Positions 8,542 to 17,554 of a DNA stretch of 43,590 bases are shown piece by piece. This stretch comes from Paracoccus sp. PAMC 22219. GTDB lineage: Bacteria; Pseudomonadota; Alphaproteobacteria; Rhodobacterales; Rhodobacteraceae. Position 1 is the first letter of the stretch. Every line of letters begins with the position of its first letter. The position numbers and the translations under genes were made by a program. Under the pieces are notes generated by a model. The model made no database searches and was not told the origin of the DNA. It worked only from the letters and a program-made list of their open reading frames with translations. The stretch is from contig NZ_BBPH01000075.1 of assembly GCF_000787695.1 (NCBI RefSeq), positions 1 through 43,590 on the forward strand, read 5' to 3'.

Positions 8542-10050
8542 TTATCCGAAGACCCCGTGCAGAAACCAGTTGTGGGAGCCGGTGGTCATGTCCTCTCCAT
8601 CACCCTGGCGAAAGATCCAGAACCGCCGGCCTGCCTGATCCTCGATACGGAAATAGTCGCGCACGGCGCGGGTCTCGGCGTCGCGTTTCCACCATTCGCC
8701 AAAGATGCGTTCCGGCCCGTCGGCGCCCTCGACGTCGTGGCGGCCGCCGCGCCAGACGATCCACCGGGGGGGATGGTCGGGCAGCAGGGCCATGGTGTCG
8801 ATCGGTTCGGGTCGCGCCAGCAGGCGCGACGGGCGGGGCCAGTGGTCGGGCCAGCCCGCGGCGATCACGCTCAGCGGCGGCACGCGGACGACCGATCGTT
8901 CGGGCACGTCGCTGGCCACCGGCGCCAGGCGATAGACGGCCCGCGCGCCCACGCGGTTCGTCAAGCTGTCGATCAGGCTGGACATGTCGGGGGCGGCAGG
9001 TTCCAGCAGGCTGGCGGTCTGGCGCGGGGCCAGGGGTTCGGCAAGGGTGGCGGTCAGGGACATGATCTCGATCCCGAAGCCCGGATCGATGGTGGGGATC
9101 CTGTCGCACAGCAGCCGCACCAGACGCGCCGGATCGCGAAGCGGTGCGGCCAGGCCCACGCGAACGGGCTGGGCGCGGTTGTCCACGCGCCAGCAGATCA
9201 GGTCCAGCCGCCGCGCGCCGAGGCCGCGCGCCTCCAGCTGGCGGCACAGGTCGCGGACCAGCTTGTCGATATAGCGGGCGATGGTTTCAGCCGCGCCGAT
9301 CGGTTCGGCGAAGACGCGGCGTGCGGTTACCAGATCGTCGGGGCGCAGCGGGTCTATGGGTTCGCCCACGGCGCCCAGGGCCTGGTCCAGGCGGCGGATC
9401 ACCTGCGGCCCGAACCGGCGGGTCAGCGGCGCGCGGGGCACCGCGAGCAGGTCGCCGATGGTCGCGAACCCCAGATCCTGCAGCCCGCCGACGGTGGCAG
9501 GGGGAAGGCGCAGCGCTGTCAGAGGCAGGGGCGCCAGCGCGGCCTGCGTGTCGCCCGGCGCGACGATGGACAGGGCTGCACCATGGCGGGCCAGCGCATG
9601 GGCCGCGCCCCAGCTGTCGGCCATGGCCAGCCGCGCAACGATGCCCGACAGGGTCAGCCGGCCCAGGATCGCCTGCAGCATCGCGTCCTCTCCGCCATGC
9701 AGGTGGTCGGTGCCGGTCGCGTCGATCACCACCCCGTCGGGCGGATCGACCGCGACGATGGGCGCGAAACGCTGCATCAACCACAGGGCCAGCCGTTCCA
9801 GTGCCGCCATGTCGGCATCCGGATCGGCCCGTTCGACGCGCAGGTCGGGGACCATCGCCTGCGCCTTACTGACCGGCATGCCGGGCCGCAGGCCAAGCGC
9901 CAGCGCACCGTCGCAGGCGGCGGTGACCACGCGGCGGCTGCCCGCCCGGCCCGACAGGATCAGCGGTGCGCTATCCGAAGGCGTATCGCCCACCCGCCGC
10001 AGCCGGTCGATCGGCCACATCGGCAGGCAGACCGAGATGACCCGTGCCAT
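8542..10050 (-). CDS. imuB: ImuB, Y-family polymerase-like SOS mutagenesis protein
   Basis: This is ImuB, 502 residues, a catalytically dead Y-family polymerase homolog that in studied systems links the beta clamp, ImuA and DnaE2 for translesion synthesis. The N-terminus MARVISVCLPMWPIDRL aligns with the Y-family start but lacks the catalytic acidic residues of active Y-family enzymes. DLGFATIGDLLAVPR marks the thumb helix-hairpin-helix. It overlaps the end of imuA by 80 bases. The expected partner dnaE2 follows only as a wreck. Expression probably comes from the LexA-controlled promoter ahead of imuA. Without DnaE2, its role here is unclear unless another copy exists in the genome. Confidence 0.9.
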   Translation of the reverse strand: MARVISVCLPMWPIDRLRRVGDTPSDSAPLILSGRAGSRRVVTAACDGALALGLRPGMPVSKAQAMVPDLRVERADPDADMAALERLALWLMQRFAPIVAVDPPDGVVIDATGTDHLHGGEDAMLQAILGRLTLSGIVARLAMADSWGAAHALARHGAALSIVAPGDTQAALAPLPLTALRLPPATVGGLQDLGFATIGDLLAVPRAPLTRRFGPQVIRRLDQALGAVGEPIDPLRPDDLVTARRVFAEPIGAAETIARYIDKLVRDLCRQLEARGLGARRLDLICWRVDNRAQPVRVGLAAPLRDPARLVRLLCDRIPTIDPGFGIEIMSLTATLAEPLAPRQTASLLEPAAPDMSSLIDSLTNRVGARAVYRLAPVASDVPERSVVRVPPLSVIAAGWPDHWPRPSRLLARPEPIDTMALLPDHPPRWIVWRGGRHDVEGADGPERIFGEWWKRDAETRAVRDYFRIEDQAGRRFWIFRQGDGEDMTTGSHNWFLHGVFG

Positions 10051-10717
10051 CGCATGCCTCCACTTCCAGATCGAAGGTCTCGCCCGCCCGCGCGCGCATC
10101 AGCTCGACCAGCCACAGCGCGCGGCCAAGCCCCGGCACCGGCAGCGCGGCCGAAGGGCGTTCCGACACGCGCCAGCGCGTCATCGCCGCGGTGGGCTGGC
10201 CGAACTCGTCGGCATCCGCCAGCCACCGCCAGCGGCGCAGCGCGATGCCCGTGGTGCCGGAGTTCTTGGCCGCCAGGTGCAGCCTGCGCGAGGCGGTCAT
10301 GGACAGGCGCCCGATCTCGGCCACCACCGCGGCCAGGCCGCCATGGCGCAACCCCTCCTCCATGCAGGCCAGCACGGATGTCTCGTCCCCGGCCTCGACA
10401 TGGATGACCCGGTCGGGGGCCAGTCCCGACTGCGCCAGGCCCGGCGCGAACAGGTCCGCGCGCGTCACGCACCACAGGACCTGACCCGGCAGGCGCGCGG
10501 CGATGCCGGCGGCGAAACAGGCGGCGGCGGCCCCGTCATCGGTTCCCGCGCCGCTGCCTGCGACCTCGTGCAGGCAGCCAAGGGCCAGCCCGCCCTGGGG
10601 CAGGCGCCGGTCCAGCTCGGGCAGACCGAAGGGCAGCACCGCATGGTCCTGCACCTTGCCCTCAAGGTGGGAAATGCGGCTGCGAAGCGCGGAAAGCGTG
10701 GCGGAGGAGGCAGACAT
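9971..10717 (-). CDS. imuA: ImuA, SOS mutagenesis cassette protein
   Basis: This is ImuA, a RecA/SulA-like accessory protein of 248 residues that works with ImuB and DnaE2 in damage-induced mutagenesis. The sequence from PFGLPELDRRLPQGGLALG through LHEVAG matches the usual ImuA core. The start at 10717 (MSASSATLSALRSRIS) is preferred because the LexA box lies 26-40 bases upstream; a start at 10816 would put the operator inside the coding region. It overlaps imuB by 80 bases. Regulation by LexA is strongly supported by the exact GTTC-N7-GTTC box. Confidence 0.87.
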   Translation of the reverse strand: MSASSATLSALRSRISHLEGKVQDHAVLPFGLPELDRRLPQGGLALGCLHEVAGSGAGTDDGAAAACFAAGIAARLPGQVLWCVTRADLFAPGLAQSGLAPDRVIHVEAGDETSVLACMEEGLRHGGLAAVVAEIGRLSMTASRRLHLAAKNSGTTGIALRRWRWLADADEFGQPTAAMTRWRVSERPSAALPVPGLGRALWLVELMRARAGETFDLEVEACDGTGHLGLPADVADRPAAAGGRYAFG

Positions 10718-10742
10718 GGGGGTTACCGGAACAGGACTGTAA

Positions 10743-10757
10743 GTTCCTGTTTTGTTC
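10743..10757. promoter_or_regulatory. LexA (SOS) box of imuA-imuB
   Basis: GTTCCTGTTTTGTTC is an exact match to the alphaproteobacterial LexA operator GTTC-N7-GTTC. It sits 26 bases upstream of the imuA start at 10717, where it would overlap the promoter. ImuAB-DnaE2 cassettes are known SOS genes, so site and context support each other. Confidence 0.9.
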
Positions 10758-10863
10758 TTTTCGACGCCGAAAGTCAACGCATCAGCCACCCGCCAGCCGC
10801 TTCGGTCCTGAATCAAGGGCGGGGGCGTCCGGCAAAGCAGCGCGCGGCGCTGATTTACCGGGA

Positions 10864-10892
10864 CCTGCGGCCGCGATGGTCGCGGCCGCAGG
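10864..10892. terminator. Strong hairpin after the DUF475 gene
   Basis: A perfect 13-bp stem (CCTGCGGCCGCGA, 10864-10876, with 10880-10892) closes on a 3-base TGG loop. It begins 10 bases after the DUF475 stop at 10902 on the minus strand. There is no clear U-tract, but the stability suggests a transcription end or an RNA 3' barrier. Confidence 0.65.
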
Positions 10893-10901
10893 ATTTGTCG
10901 G

Positions 10902-11980
10902 TCAGTGGGCTGCGGCCAGTCCCTCGTTCCGGTTGAACCGGATCGACGACCACAGAGAGATACCGATCAGCGTCGCGCCACCCAGTCCGGTGATGACCTC
11001 GGGGATGTGGACCAGGGCCTGGGCGAACATCACCACCGACAGCGCGATGATGGCGTAGAAGGCGCCGTGTTCCAGATAGCGGTATTCCGACAAGGTGCTG
11101 TTCTCGACCAGCATGATGGTCATCGAACGCACGTACATCGCGCCGATGCCCAGGCCGATCGCGATCACGAACAGGTTCTGGCTGAGCGCAAAGGCACCGA
11201 TCACGCCGTCAAAGCTGAAGGACGCGTCCAGAACCTCTAGGTACAGGAACGCGCCCAGGCCCCCCTTGGCGGCGCCATGCAGGGTCTCCTGGGTGCTGTC
11301 CAGCAGCCCGCCCAGAACCTCGACCAGCAGGAAGGTCATCAGACCCCAGATCGCAGCGGTGAAGAAGGTCGTGCGTTCCGCGCCTTCCAACAGGTGCGAG
11401 AAGCCCAGCACGAACAGCAGCACCACCGCGACCTCGACGCCGCGGATCGAGGCGTACTTGGCCATGTGGCGTTCGACCCACCCGACCCAGTGCACGTCCT
11501 TTTCGTGATCGAAGAAGAAGCTGAGGCCGACCATCATCAGGAACGTGCCCCCGAGGCGGCGATGGGCAGATGCGCGTCATGCATGATGCGGGCGTATTCG
11601 TCGGGCTGGCTGGCGGCCAGGACCAGCGCCTGCCACGGGCCGATGCCCGCCGCGACCACCACGATCAGCAGCGGGAACACGATCCGCATGCCAAAGACGG
11701 CGATCAGGATGCCCCAGGTCAGGAAGCGGCGCTGCCAGACGGGCTGCATGTCCTTGAGCTTGTTGGCGTTCACGATGGCGTTGTCGAAGGACAACGAGAT
11801 CTCCAGCACCGCCAAGACGGCGACGATGAACAGGATCGACAGCATGCCCCCAAGCGTGCCTGTCGTCTGCCATCCCAGCACCGCGCCCAGGAGCAGGCCC
11901 AGGAAGGTGACGATGATCGCCCATTTCAGATAGGAAAGGACCGGGCGCTTTTGCGCGGCGGAAAGAATGTCCTGTGACAT
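10902..11980 (-). pseudogene. DUF475/TerC-like integral membrane protein, frameshifted
   Basis: The two reading frames 11537-11980 and 10902-11537 together encode one DUF475 family (TerC-related) membrane protein of about 359 residues, with many hydrophobic helices and the repeated acidic motifs SLSFDNAIVNANK and ASFSFDGVIGAF. The break is at a run of five C (11548-11552 on the plus strand). One more base restores HLPIAASGGTFLMMVGL across the junction. TerC-like proteins are linked to metal or tellurite handling, but the DUF475 function is unknown. No Shine-Dalgarno sequence is visible before the ATG. The intact flanks suggest a sequence error, not a dead gene. A dyad ACGAAAG/CTTTCGT lies upstream at 12026-12047. 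Confidence 0.8.
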
Positions 11981-12166
11981 GAGGAAAGAGTCCAGGCGGT
12001 GGATCTGAATACAGGTGCCGACATCACGAAAGCGCCGCCACTTTCGTCAGAGGGGCCCGGACACCGCTCGATGCGTTCACGACGCCCCGCGACCGTGGGT
12101 CCGCCGGGAAGATTCGGCAAGTCTTTCGTTCAGATATTCCCGCGGATGGGCGCCCTTCCGCGTGTC

Positions 12167-13945
12167 CTAGTGGTTGTGGCGCGGCAGGGTCCGGGCGATG
12201 GCGGTGAAATCCTCGGCCCCGCGGATCGTCGCGCCCTCATCCATCTGGGTGACGGTGTCGCGATAGATGCGCTGCCACGGCGTGGCGGACGGGGGGACCG
12301 GGGGCAGGCCTTCGGCGCGGCGGCGGGCGATCTCGGCGTCGTCGACCAGCATGTCGCAGCGGCCCGCGGTCAGGTCGATACGGATGCGGTCGCCGGTGCG
12401 CAGGAAGGCCAGCCCGCCCCCCGCCGCACTTTCCGGCGCGGCGTTCAGAATGGACGGGCTGTCGGCCGTGCCCGACTGCCGCCCGTCGCCGATGGTCGGC
12501 AGGCTGCGGATGCCTTCGCGCAGCAGGCGATCGGGCGGCTGCATGTTCACGACCTCGGCCGATCCGGGCCAGCCAAGCGGGCCCGCGCCCCGGATGACCA
12601 GGATCGACCCTGCGTCGATGGGCAGGGCCGGGTCGTTGATGCGCGCGTGGTAATCAGCCGACCCGTCAAAGACGAAGGCCGTGCCCTCGAACACCCCCTC
12701 GTGCCCCGGGCGGCTGAGGAAGCGGGCGCGGAAATCGTCCGAGATGACGCTGGTCTTCATGATCGCGAAATCGAACAGGTTGCCGCGCAGCACCAGGAAC
12801 CCCGCCCGCGCCATCAATGGAGCGTCAAAGGGCCGGATCACCTCGCGGTCGGTGGCCTCGCGGCCCTCGAGGTTCCGGGCCATGCTGTGCCCGGTGACGG
12901 TGGGACAGTCGCCATCCAGCAGCCCCCCCTGCAAAAGCTCGCACATGATCGCGGGCACGCCGCCCGCGCGGTGGAACCGCTCTCCCAGATAGGCGCCGGC
13001 GGGCTGGACATTGGCCAGCAGCGGCACGTCATAGCCATGCACCTGCCAGTCCGACGCGTCGATGGTCACGCCCGCATGTTTCGCCATCGCCGTCAGATGC
13101 GGCTGTGCGTTGGTCGATCCGCCGATGGCGGAGTTGACGCGGATCGCGTTCAGGAAGGCGGCGCGCGTCAGGATTCGGGACGGACGCAGATCCTCGTGCA
13201 CCAGGGCCACGGCGCGCAGGCCGGTGCGATAGGCGATCTGGCCGCGTTCCCGATAGGCTGCGGGGATGGCGGCGCAGCCGGTCAGGGACATGCCAAGCGC
13301 CTCGGCCATCGCGTTCATGGTCGAGGCGGTGCCCATCGTGTTGCAATGCCCGATCGACGGCGCGCTGTCCAAGGCGGCCTCCAGGAATTCGTCGCGGGTG
13401 ATCTCTCCGGCGGCATAGCGGCGGCGCGATTGCCAGATGACGGTGCCCGAGCCCACCAGCTTGCCGTCGTGCCAGCCGTCCAGCATCGGCCCGCCCGACA
13501 GCACGATGGCCGGAATGTCGACGGTGGCGGCCGCCATGATCGCCGATGGCGTGGTCTTGTCGCAGCCCGTCGTCAGCACGACCCCGTCGAACGGGTAACC
13601 GTACAGCAGCTCGACCAGGCCCAGATAGGCCAGGTTGCGGTCCAGGCCCGCGGTCGGACGCTTGCAGTTCTCGAACAGGGGGTGGCTGGGAAACTCTATC
13701 GCGATGCCGCCCGCGTCGCGGATGCCGTCGCGCACCCGGCGCGCCAGGTCCAGGTGATGGCGGTTGCACGGGTTCAGGTCGCTGCCCGACTGCGCGATCC
13801 CGATGATGGGCCGACCCGACCGCAGTTCTTCGGGCGTGGTGCCGAAGTTCATGAACCGCTCCAGGTACAGGGCGGTCATGTCGGCGTGGTCGGGATTGTC
13901 GAACCAGTCCTGAGAGCGCAGGCGGCACGGCGCGACGCCGGTCAT
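12167..13945 (-). CDS. xylD: D-xylonate dehydratase (IlvD/Edd family)
   Basis: This is an IlvD/Edd family dehydratase of 592 residues that removes water from a pentonate to give 2-keto-3-deoxypentonate. The iron-sulfur ligands expected for pentonate dehydratases are at Cys60 (SDLNPCNRHH), Cys128 (TTGCDKTTPS) and Cys201 (GHCNTMGTAS). The C-terminus LPRHNH and overall sequence resemble Caulobacter XylD closely from memory. L-arabinonate or another aldonate remains possible. It is divergent from the flavoprotein dehydrogenase at 14101 and shares an operator region with it. Together with xylX and the TRAP genes this supports a Weimberg-type oxidative pentose or pentonate pathway. The start at 13945 is chosen because the protein then matches family length. 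Confidence 0.88.
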   Translation of the reverse strand: MTGVAPCRLRSQDWFDNPDHADMTALYLERFMNFGTTPEELRSGRPIIGIAQSGSDLNPCNRHHLDLARRVRDGIRDAGGIAIEFPSHPLFENCKRPTAGLDRNLAYLGLVELLYGYPFDGVVLTTGCDKTTPSAIMAAATVDIPAIVLSGGPMLDGWHDGKLVGSGTVIWQSRRRYAAGEITRDEFLEAALDSAPSIGHCNTMGTASTMNAMAEALGMSLTGCAAIPAAYRERGQIAYRTGLRAVALVHEDLRPSRILTRAAFLNAIRVNSAIGGSTNAQPHLTAMAKHAGVTIDASDWQVHGYDVPLLANVQPAGAYLGERFHRAGGVPAIMCELLQGGLLDGDCPTVTGHSMARNLEGREATDREVIRPFDAPLMARAGFLVLRGNLFDFAIMKTSVISDDFRARFLSRPGHEGVFEGTAFVFDGSADYHARINDPALPIDAGSILVIRGAGPLGWPGSAEVVNMQPPDRLLREGIRSLPTIGDGRQSGTADSPSILNAAPESAAGGGLAFLRTGDRIRIDLTAGRCDMLVDDAEIARRRAEGLPPVPPSATPWQRIYRDTVTQMDEGATIRGAEDFTAIARTLPRHNH

Positions 13946-14058
13946 CCGTCGGCCTTTCCGGGCCGGTCGGCCGGCATTCCGGCGGTATTCGTGATCGGAC
14001 TGTCCATGCATCCCCCGACAGATCGCGGCTGGCATTCGGGCGCAGCCGTATTAGTATG

Positions 14059-14071
14059 GTTGTCTGACAAC
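14059..14071. promoter_or_regulatory. GntR/FadR-type operator, copy 1
   Basis: GTTGTCTGACAAC is a perfect 13-bp palindrome (6-1-6) in the region between divergent xylD and the flavoprotein gene. It fits the TNGTnnnACNA form typical of FadR-subfamily GntR regulators, and such a regulator is encoded at 15534-16261. A near copy lies at 16323-16335 before xylX. Confidence 0.75.
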
Positions 14072-14100
14072 ATAACAGCATGGTGCAAGGGGGCAAGCCC

Positions 14101-15531
14101 GTGGATCGGACAATGCAGGACAGACTGACCGCGCAACTGGGAGAGATGGTCCTGACCGGGGACGCCGTCCTGCCCTATTGCCGCGACTGGATCGGCGACG
14201 TCCAATCCAGCGCGCTGGCCGTGCTGCGCCCGCGCACTACGGCGCAGGTGCAGGATTGTGTCCGGGTGGCCGCCGCCCTTGGCCTGGGGATCGTTCCGCA
14301 GGGCGGCAACACCGGGCTGGTCCTGGGGGCGATGCCTGATGCCCCCGACCGGCAGGTCGTGGTGTCGCTGGAACGGATGACCGCCATTCGCAACCTTGCC
14401 CCCAATGATTTCGCCATCGAGGTCGAGGCGGGTGCGATCCTTCAGGACATCAAGGATGCCGCAGCACAGGTTGGCCTGTATTTCCCCCTGTCCCTTGGGG
14501 CGCAGGGCAGCTGCCGGATCGGCGGAAACGTCTCGACCAATGCGGGCGGCATCAACGTGCTGCGATACGGCATGACCCGCGAGCTGGTCCTGGGGCTGGA
14601 GGTGGTCCTGCCGAACGGATCGCTGTTCGCGGGCCTGTCCAGTCTGCGCAAGGACAACCGCGGCATCGACCTGAAACAGCTGTTCATCGGCGCCGAGGGC
14701 ACGCTTGGCATCGTGACCGCCGTCACGCTGAAGCTGGTGCCTGCCCCGACCGCGATCGCCACCGCGCTCGTGGCGCTGGACGATCTGGAGGGTGCCATCG
14801 CGCTGTATCGCCACGCGCGGCGGGACTGCTGCGATCTGCTGTCGGCCTTTGAATTCATGCCGCCGCTGGCCTTCACGCTGGCGCGCGAGGCGATGCCCGA
14901 CCTGCCGCTGCCGATGGACCCCGGACACCCGGCCTATGCGCTGATCGAGATGTCGGGGTCGGGGCTGGTCGATGTGGACGACCTGATGGCGCGGTTCCTG
15001 GAACGCGCGCTGGAGGGCAGGTTGGCGCGCGACGGCGTGGTCGCGCAATCGCGGGCGCAGGCGGCGAACCTGTGGGCGATCCGCGAGGGGATGAACCTGG
15101 GCCAGGTCCAGCGCGGACGGCACCTGCGCACCGACATCTCGGTCCCGCTGTCGCAGCTGGCGACCTTCGTGTCGGAGGCCGAGGCCGCGGTTGCCGACGT
15201 GCTGCCCGGCGCGGTCTGCGTGTCCTATGGCCATGTCGGCGACGGGAACGTGCATCTGAACGTGCTGCCGGGGCCGGGGGCCGATGCCGACATCCAGATC
15301 GCGCGGGCCAAGACGGCCATCGACGCGGCGCTGGACCGCCATGCCGGATCCATCAGCGCCGAACACGGGATCGGCCGCCTGAAACGCGCTGCGTTCGAGG
15401 CGCGCCTGCCGCCGGCGCAGGCCCGGCTGCTGCAGGCCATCCGGCAGGCCGTGGACCCGGAGGGCATCATGAATCCGGGTTGTCAGATCACCCCGCGACC
15501 TGCCACATCCGGGTCAGTCCAAGGAGCCTGA
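14101..15531 (+). CDS. FAD-linked D-2-hydroxyacid dehydrogenase (GlcD/D2HGDH type)
   Basis: This is a flavoprotein of about 476 residues with an N-terminal FAD-binding PCMH domain (QGGNTGLVLGAM, then GGNVSTNAGGINVLRYG) and a C-terminal oxidase domain ending in SAEHGIGRLKR and NPGCQI. The family covers D-2-hydroxyglutarate, D-lactate and glycolate oxidations passed to a quinone or electron carrier. The GTG at 14101 is chosen because GGGGG lies eight bases upstream; ATG 14080 has no ribosome site, and ATG 14113 is possible. It begins a rightward set of genes with a GntR regulator and xylX. Its substrate here is unknown; glycolate or D-2-hydroxyglutarate arising from pentonate breakdown would fit the context. 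Confidence 0.85.
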   Translation: MDRTMQDRLTAQLGEMVLTGDAVLPYCRDWIGDVQSSALAVLRPRTTAQVQDCVRVAAALGLGIVPQGGNTGLVLGAMPDAPDRQVVVSLERMTAIRNLAPNDFAIEVEAGAILQDIKDAAAQVGLYFPLSLGAQGSCRIGGNVSTNAGGINVLRYGMTRELVLGLEVVLPNGSLFAGLSSLRKDNRGIDLKQLFIGAEGTLGIVTAVTLKLVPAPTAIATALVALDDLEGAIALYRHARRDCCDLLSAFEFMPPLAFTLAREAMPDLPLPMDPGHPAYALIEMSGSGLVDVDDLMARFLERALEGRLARDGVVAQSRAQAANLWAIREGMNLGQVQRGRHLRTDISVPLSQLATFVSEAEAAVADVLPGAVCVSYGHVGDGNVHLNVLPGPGADADIQIARAKTAIDAALDRHAGSISAEHGIGRLKRAAFEARLPPAQARLLQAIRQAVDPEGIMNPGCQITPRPATSGSVQGA

Positions 15532-15533
15532 CC

Positions 15534-16261
15534 ATGACCGCCGACCCGTCCCCGATCGCCCGTACCCAGCACCTGCCGTCCCGGATCGCGGCCCATATGG
15601 CCGCGCGCATCCAGCAGGGCGGGCTGAAGCCCGGCGACAAGCTGCCGACCGAGGCGGCGATGTCGCGGGATTTCGGCGTCAGCCGCACCGTCATCCGCGA
15701 GGCCATCGCGCAGCTGCGCAACGAGGGCATGATCGAGACGCGCCAGGCGTCGGGGCCTTCGTGATCGACCGCCCGCTGCGCCACATCCGGCTGGACGACC
15801 AGGGCGACATGGACAGCCACGGCTTTCGCGACCTGTTCCAGCTGCGCGTCCCGCTGGAGATCGAGGCGGCGGGCCTTGCCGCCACCCATCACCGCCCCGA
15901 ACACCTGGCCGCGATGGACGAGGCGCTGCGGCGGATGGCCGACGCCGTCACCCGCCCCGCGGACGAGGCAGGCGACGCGGTCCATGCCGACCTGGACCTG
16001 CACCGGGCCATCGCCGCGGCCACGGGCAACGACTATTTCGTGCAGTTCATCGGGGCGGTGTCGGACCGCATCCTGCAGACGATCATCGCCTCGCGTCAGG
16101 CGAACCGGGTCGACCTGATCGCCCCGGCGGTCGGCGCCGAACATGCGGCGCTGCGCGAGGCCATCGCCGCGCGCGACCCGGTCCGCGCCCGCGCCGCGAT
16201 GCGCGCGCATATGGAAGGGTCGGCGGCCCGCATCTCTCTGCGACTGGCATTCTACAGCTGA
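15534..16261 (+). pseudogene. FadR-type GntR regulator, frameshifted
   Basis: This encodes a GntR-family regulator of the FadR (FCD) subfamily, about 242 residues when repaired. The N-terminal winged helix reads LKPGDKLPTEAAMSRDFGVSRTVIREAIAQLRNEGMIE. The C-terminal all-helical ligand domain runs from SHGFRDLFQLRVPLEIEAAG with DLDLHRAIAAATGN. The frame breaks at a run of four G (15752-15755); one more G restores RQASGAFVIDRP. AAGGAG precedes the ATG, three bases after the upstream stop. Two matching operator palindromes nearby suggest it controls this pentonate locus, with an aldonate or keto-deoxy acid as effector. The intact remainder suggests a base-calling error. Confidence 0.85.
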
Positions 16262-16322
16262 CGCCCCCTGCAAAATTCCGATGGACAGTGGACATGATAC
16301 GCTTTTAAGGTCCTGTCATCTG

Positions 16323-16335
16323 GTTGTCTGACATC
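16323..16335. promoter_or_regulatory. GntR/FadR-type operator, copy 2
   Basis: GTTGTCTGACATC differs at one position of thirteen from the palindrome at 14059-14071 and keeps the TGTCTGACA core. It lies about 57 bases upstream of the xylX start, where it could repress the xylX-TRAP transcript. Confidence 0.7.
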
Positions 16336-16385
16336 TGGAGGCTGCGTTCGCGCAGAGATGTCGGCAAAGCTTGGGGGGACGCGGT

Positions 16386-17552
16386 GTGACATCGCAACTG
16401 GCCTTGTCCGCGTCGGCGCTGTTGCCCGACGATGCCGCGCGCGCGCGCCTTGTGGGCCGCGTCTGGTCGACGGCGCAGGGCGGCCCCTGCCCGGTGGTGA
16501 TCCGCGACGGGCATGTGTTCGACGTGTCGCAGACCGCGGCCACGATGTCCGCGCTGCTGGACCGTGCCGACCTGGCACAGGTCGTGACCGGCCGCGACCA
16601 CCCCGACCTGGGACCGCTGGACGGGTTTCTGGACGGCAGCCTGGGCAGGCTGCTGGCGCCGGTCGACCTGCAGGCGGTCAAGGCCGCGGGCGTCACCTTT
16701 GCCGGCAGCATGGTCGAGCGGGTGATCGAGGAGCAGGCCCGCGGCGACAGCGCGCGCGCCGCCGACATCCGGGCCCGGCTGGAACCGGTGATCGGCGCCA
16801 GCCTGCGCGACGTGCGCGCCGGGTCCGCCAAGGCGGCCGAGGTCAAGGCGCTGCTGCAGGACATGGGCCTGTGGTCGCAATACCTGGAGGTCGGGATCGG
16901 CCCCGACGCCGAGATATTCACCAAGGCCCAGCCCATGTCCGCCGTCGGCTGCGGCGATCTGGTGGGCATCCATCCCATCTCGGACTGGAACAATCCCGAA
17001 CCCGAGGTCGTGCTGGCCATCCGTGCGGACGGGACCATCGTCGGGGCGACGCTTGGCAACGACGTGAACCTGCGCGATGTCGAGGGGCGGTCCGCGCTGC
17101 TGCTGGGCAAGGCCAAGGACAACAACGCCTCCTGCGCGATCGGGCCGTTCATCCGCCTGCTGGACAACGACTTCACCATGACCGACCTGGAAACGGCGAC
17201 GGTGTCGCTGCGCGTCGAGGGCCGCGACGGTTTCGTCATGGAGGGCGAGAGCCGGATGGCCGCGATCAGCCGCCCCCCCGCGGACCTGGCGGCCCAGCTT
17301 GTGAACCGGTCGCATCAGTATCCCGATGGCGCGGTGCTGTTTCTGGGCACCATGTTCGCCCCCGTCAAGGACCGGCACGGACCGGGGCAGGGGTTCACCC
17401 ATGACATCGGCGACCGGGTCGAGATCGCATCACCCCGCCTTGGGCGGCTGGTCAACTGGGTCGAGCGGACCGACCGCTGCCCGGAATGGGACTTCGGCAC
17501 GACCGCGCTGATCCGCAACCTGGCCGCGCGCGGCCTGTCGGGGCAGGTGTGA
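16386..17552 (+). CDS. xylX: 2-keto-3-deoxy-D-xylonate dehydratase (FAH family)
   Basis: This is a fumarylacetoacetate-hydrolase-fold protein of 388 residues resembling Caulobacter XylX. In the Weimberg pathway that enzyme converts 2-keto-3-deoxyxylonate to alpha-ketoglutarate semialdehyde. Recognisable stretches are LLAPVDLQAVKAAGVTFA, GLWSQYLEVGIGPDAEIF, WNNPEPEVVL and NDVNLRDVEGRSALLL, with metal-binding acidic residues in the WNNPEPE region. GTG 16386 is the chosen start because GGGGGGA lies six bases upstream. Its stop is two bases from the start of the TRAP small subunit, so it leads that operon. Semialdehyde dehydrogenase and xylose dehydrogenase genes are not in the window. Confidence 0.88.
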   Translation: MTSQLALSASALLPDDAARARLVGRVWSTAQGGPCPVVIRDGHVFDVSQTAATMSALLDRADLAQVVTGRDHPDLGPLDGFLDGSLGRLLAPVDLQAVKAAGVTFAGSMVERVIEEQARGDSARAADIRARLEPVIGASLRDVRAGSAKAAEVKALLQDMGLWSQYLEVGIGPDAEIFTKAQPMSAVGCGDLVGIHPISDWNNPEPEVVLAIRADGTIVGATLGNDVNLRDVEGRSALLLGKAKDNNASCAIGPFIRLLDNDFTMTDLETATVSLRVEGRDGFVMEGESRMAAISRPPADLAAQLVNRSHQYPDGAVLFLGTMFAPVKDRHGPGQGFTHDIGDRVEIASPRLGRLVNWVERTDRCPEWDFGTTALIRNLAARGLSGQV

Positions 17553-17554
17553 CC

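Noticed and set aside
11537..11980. A separate 147-residue membrane protein gene
   Set aside because: It is the first part of a DUF475 protein whose remainder lies in the next frame; the two join smoothly with one base added.
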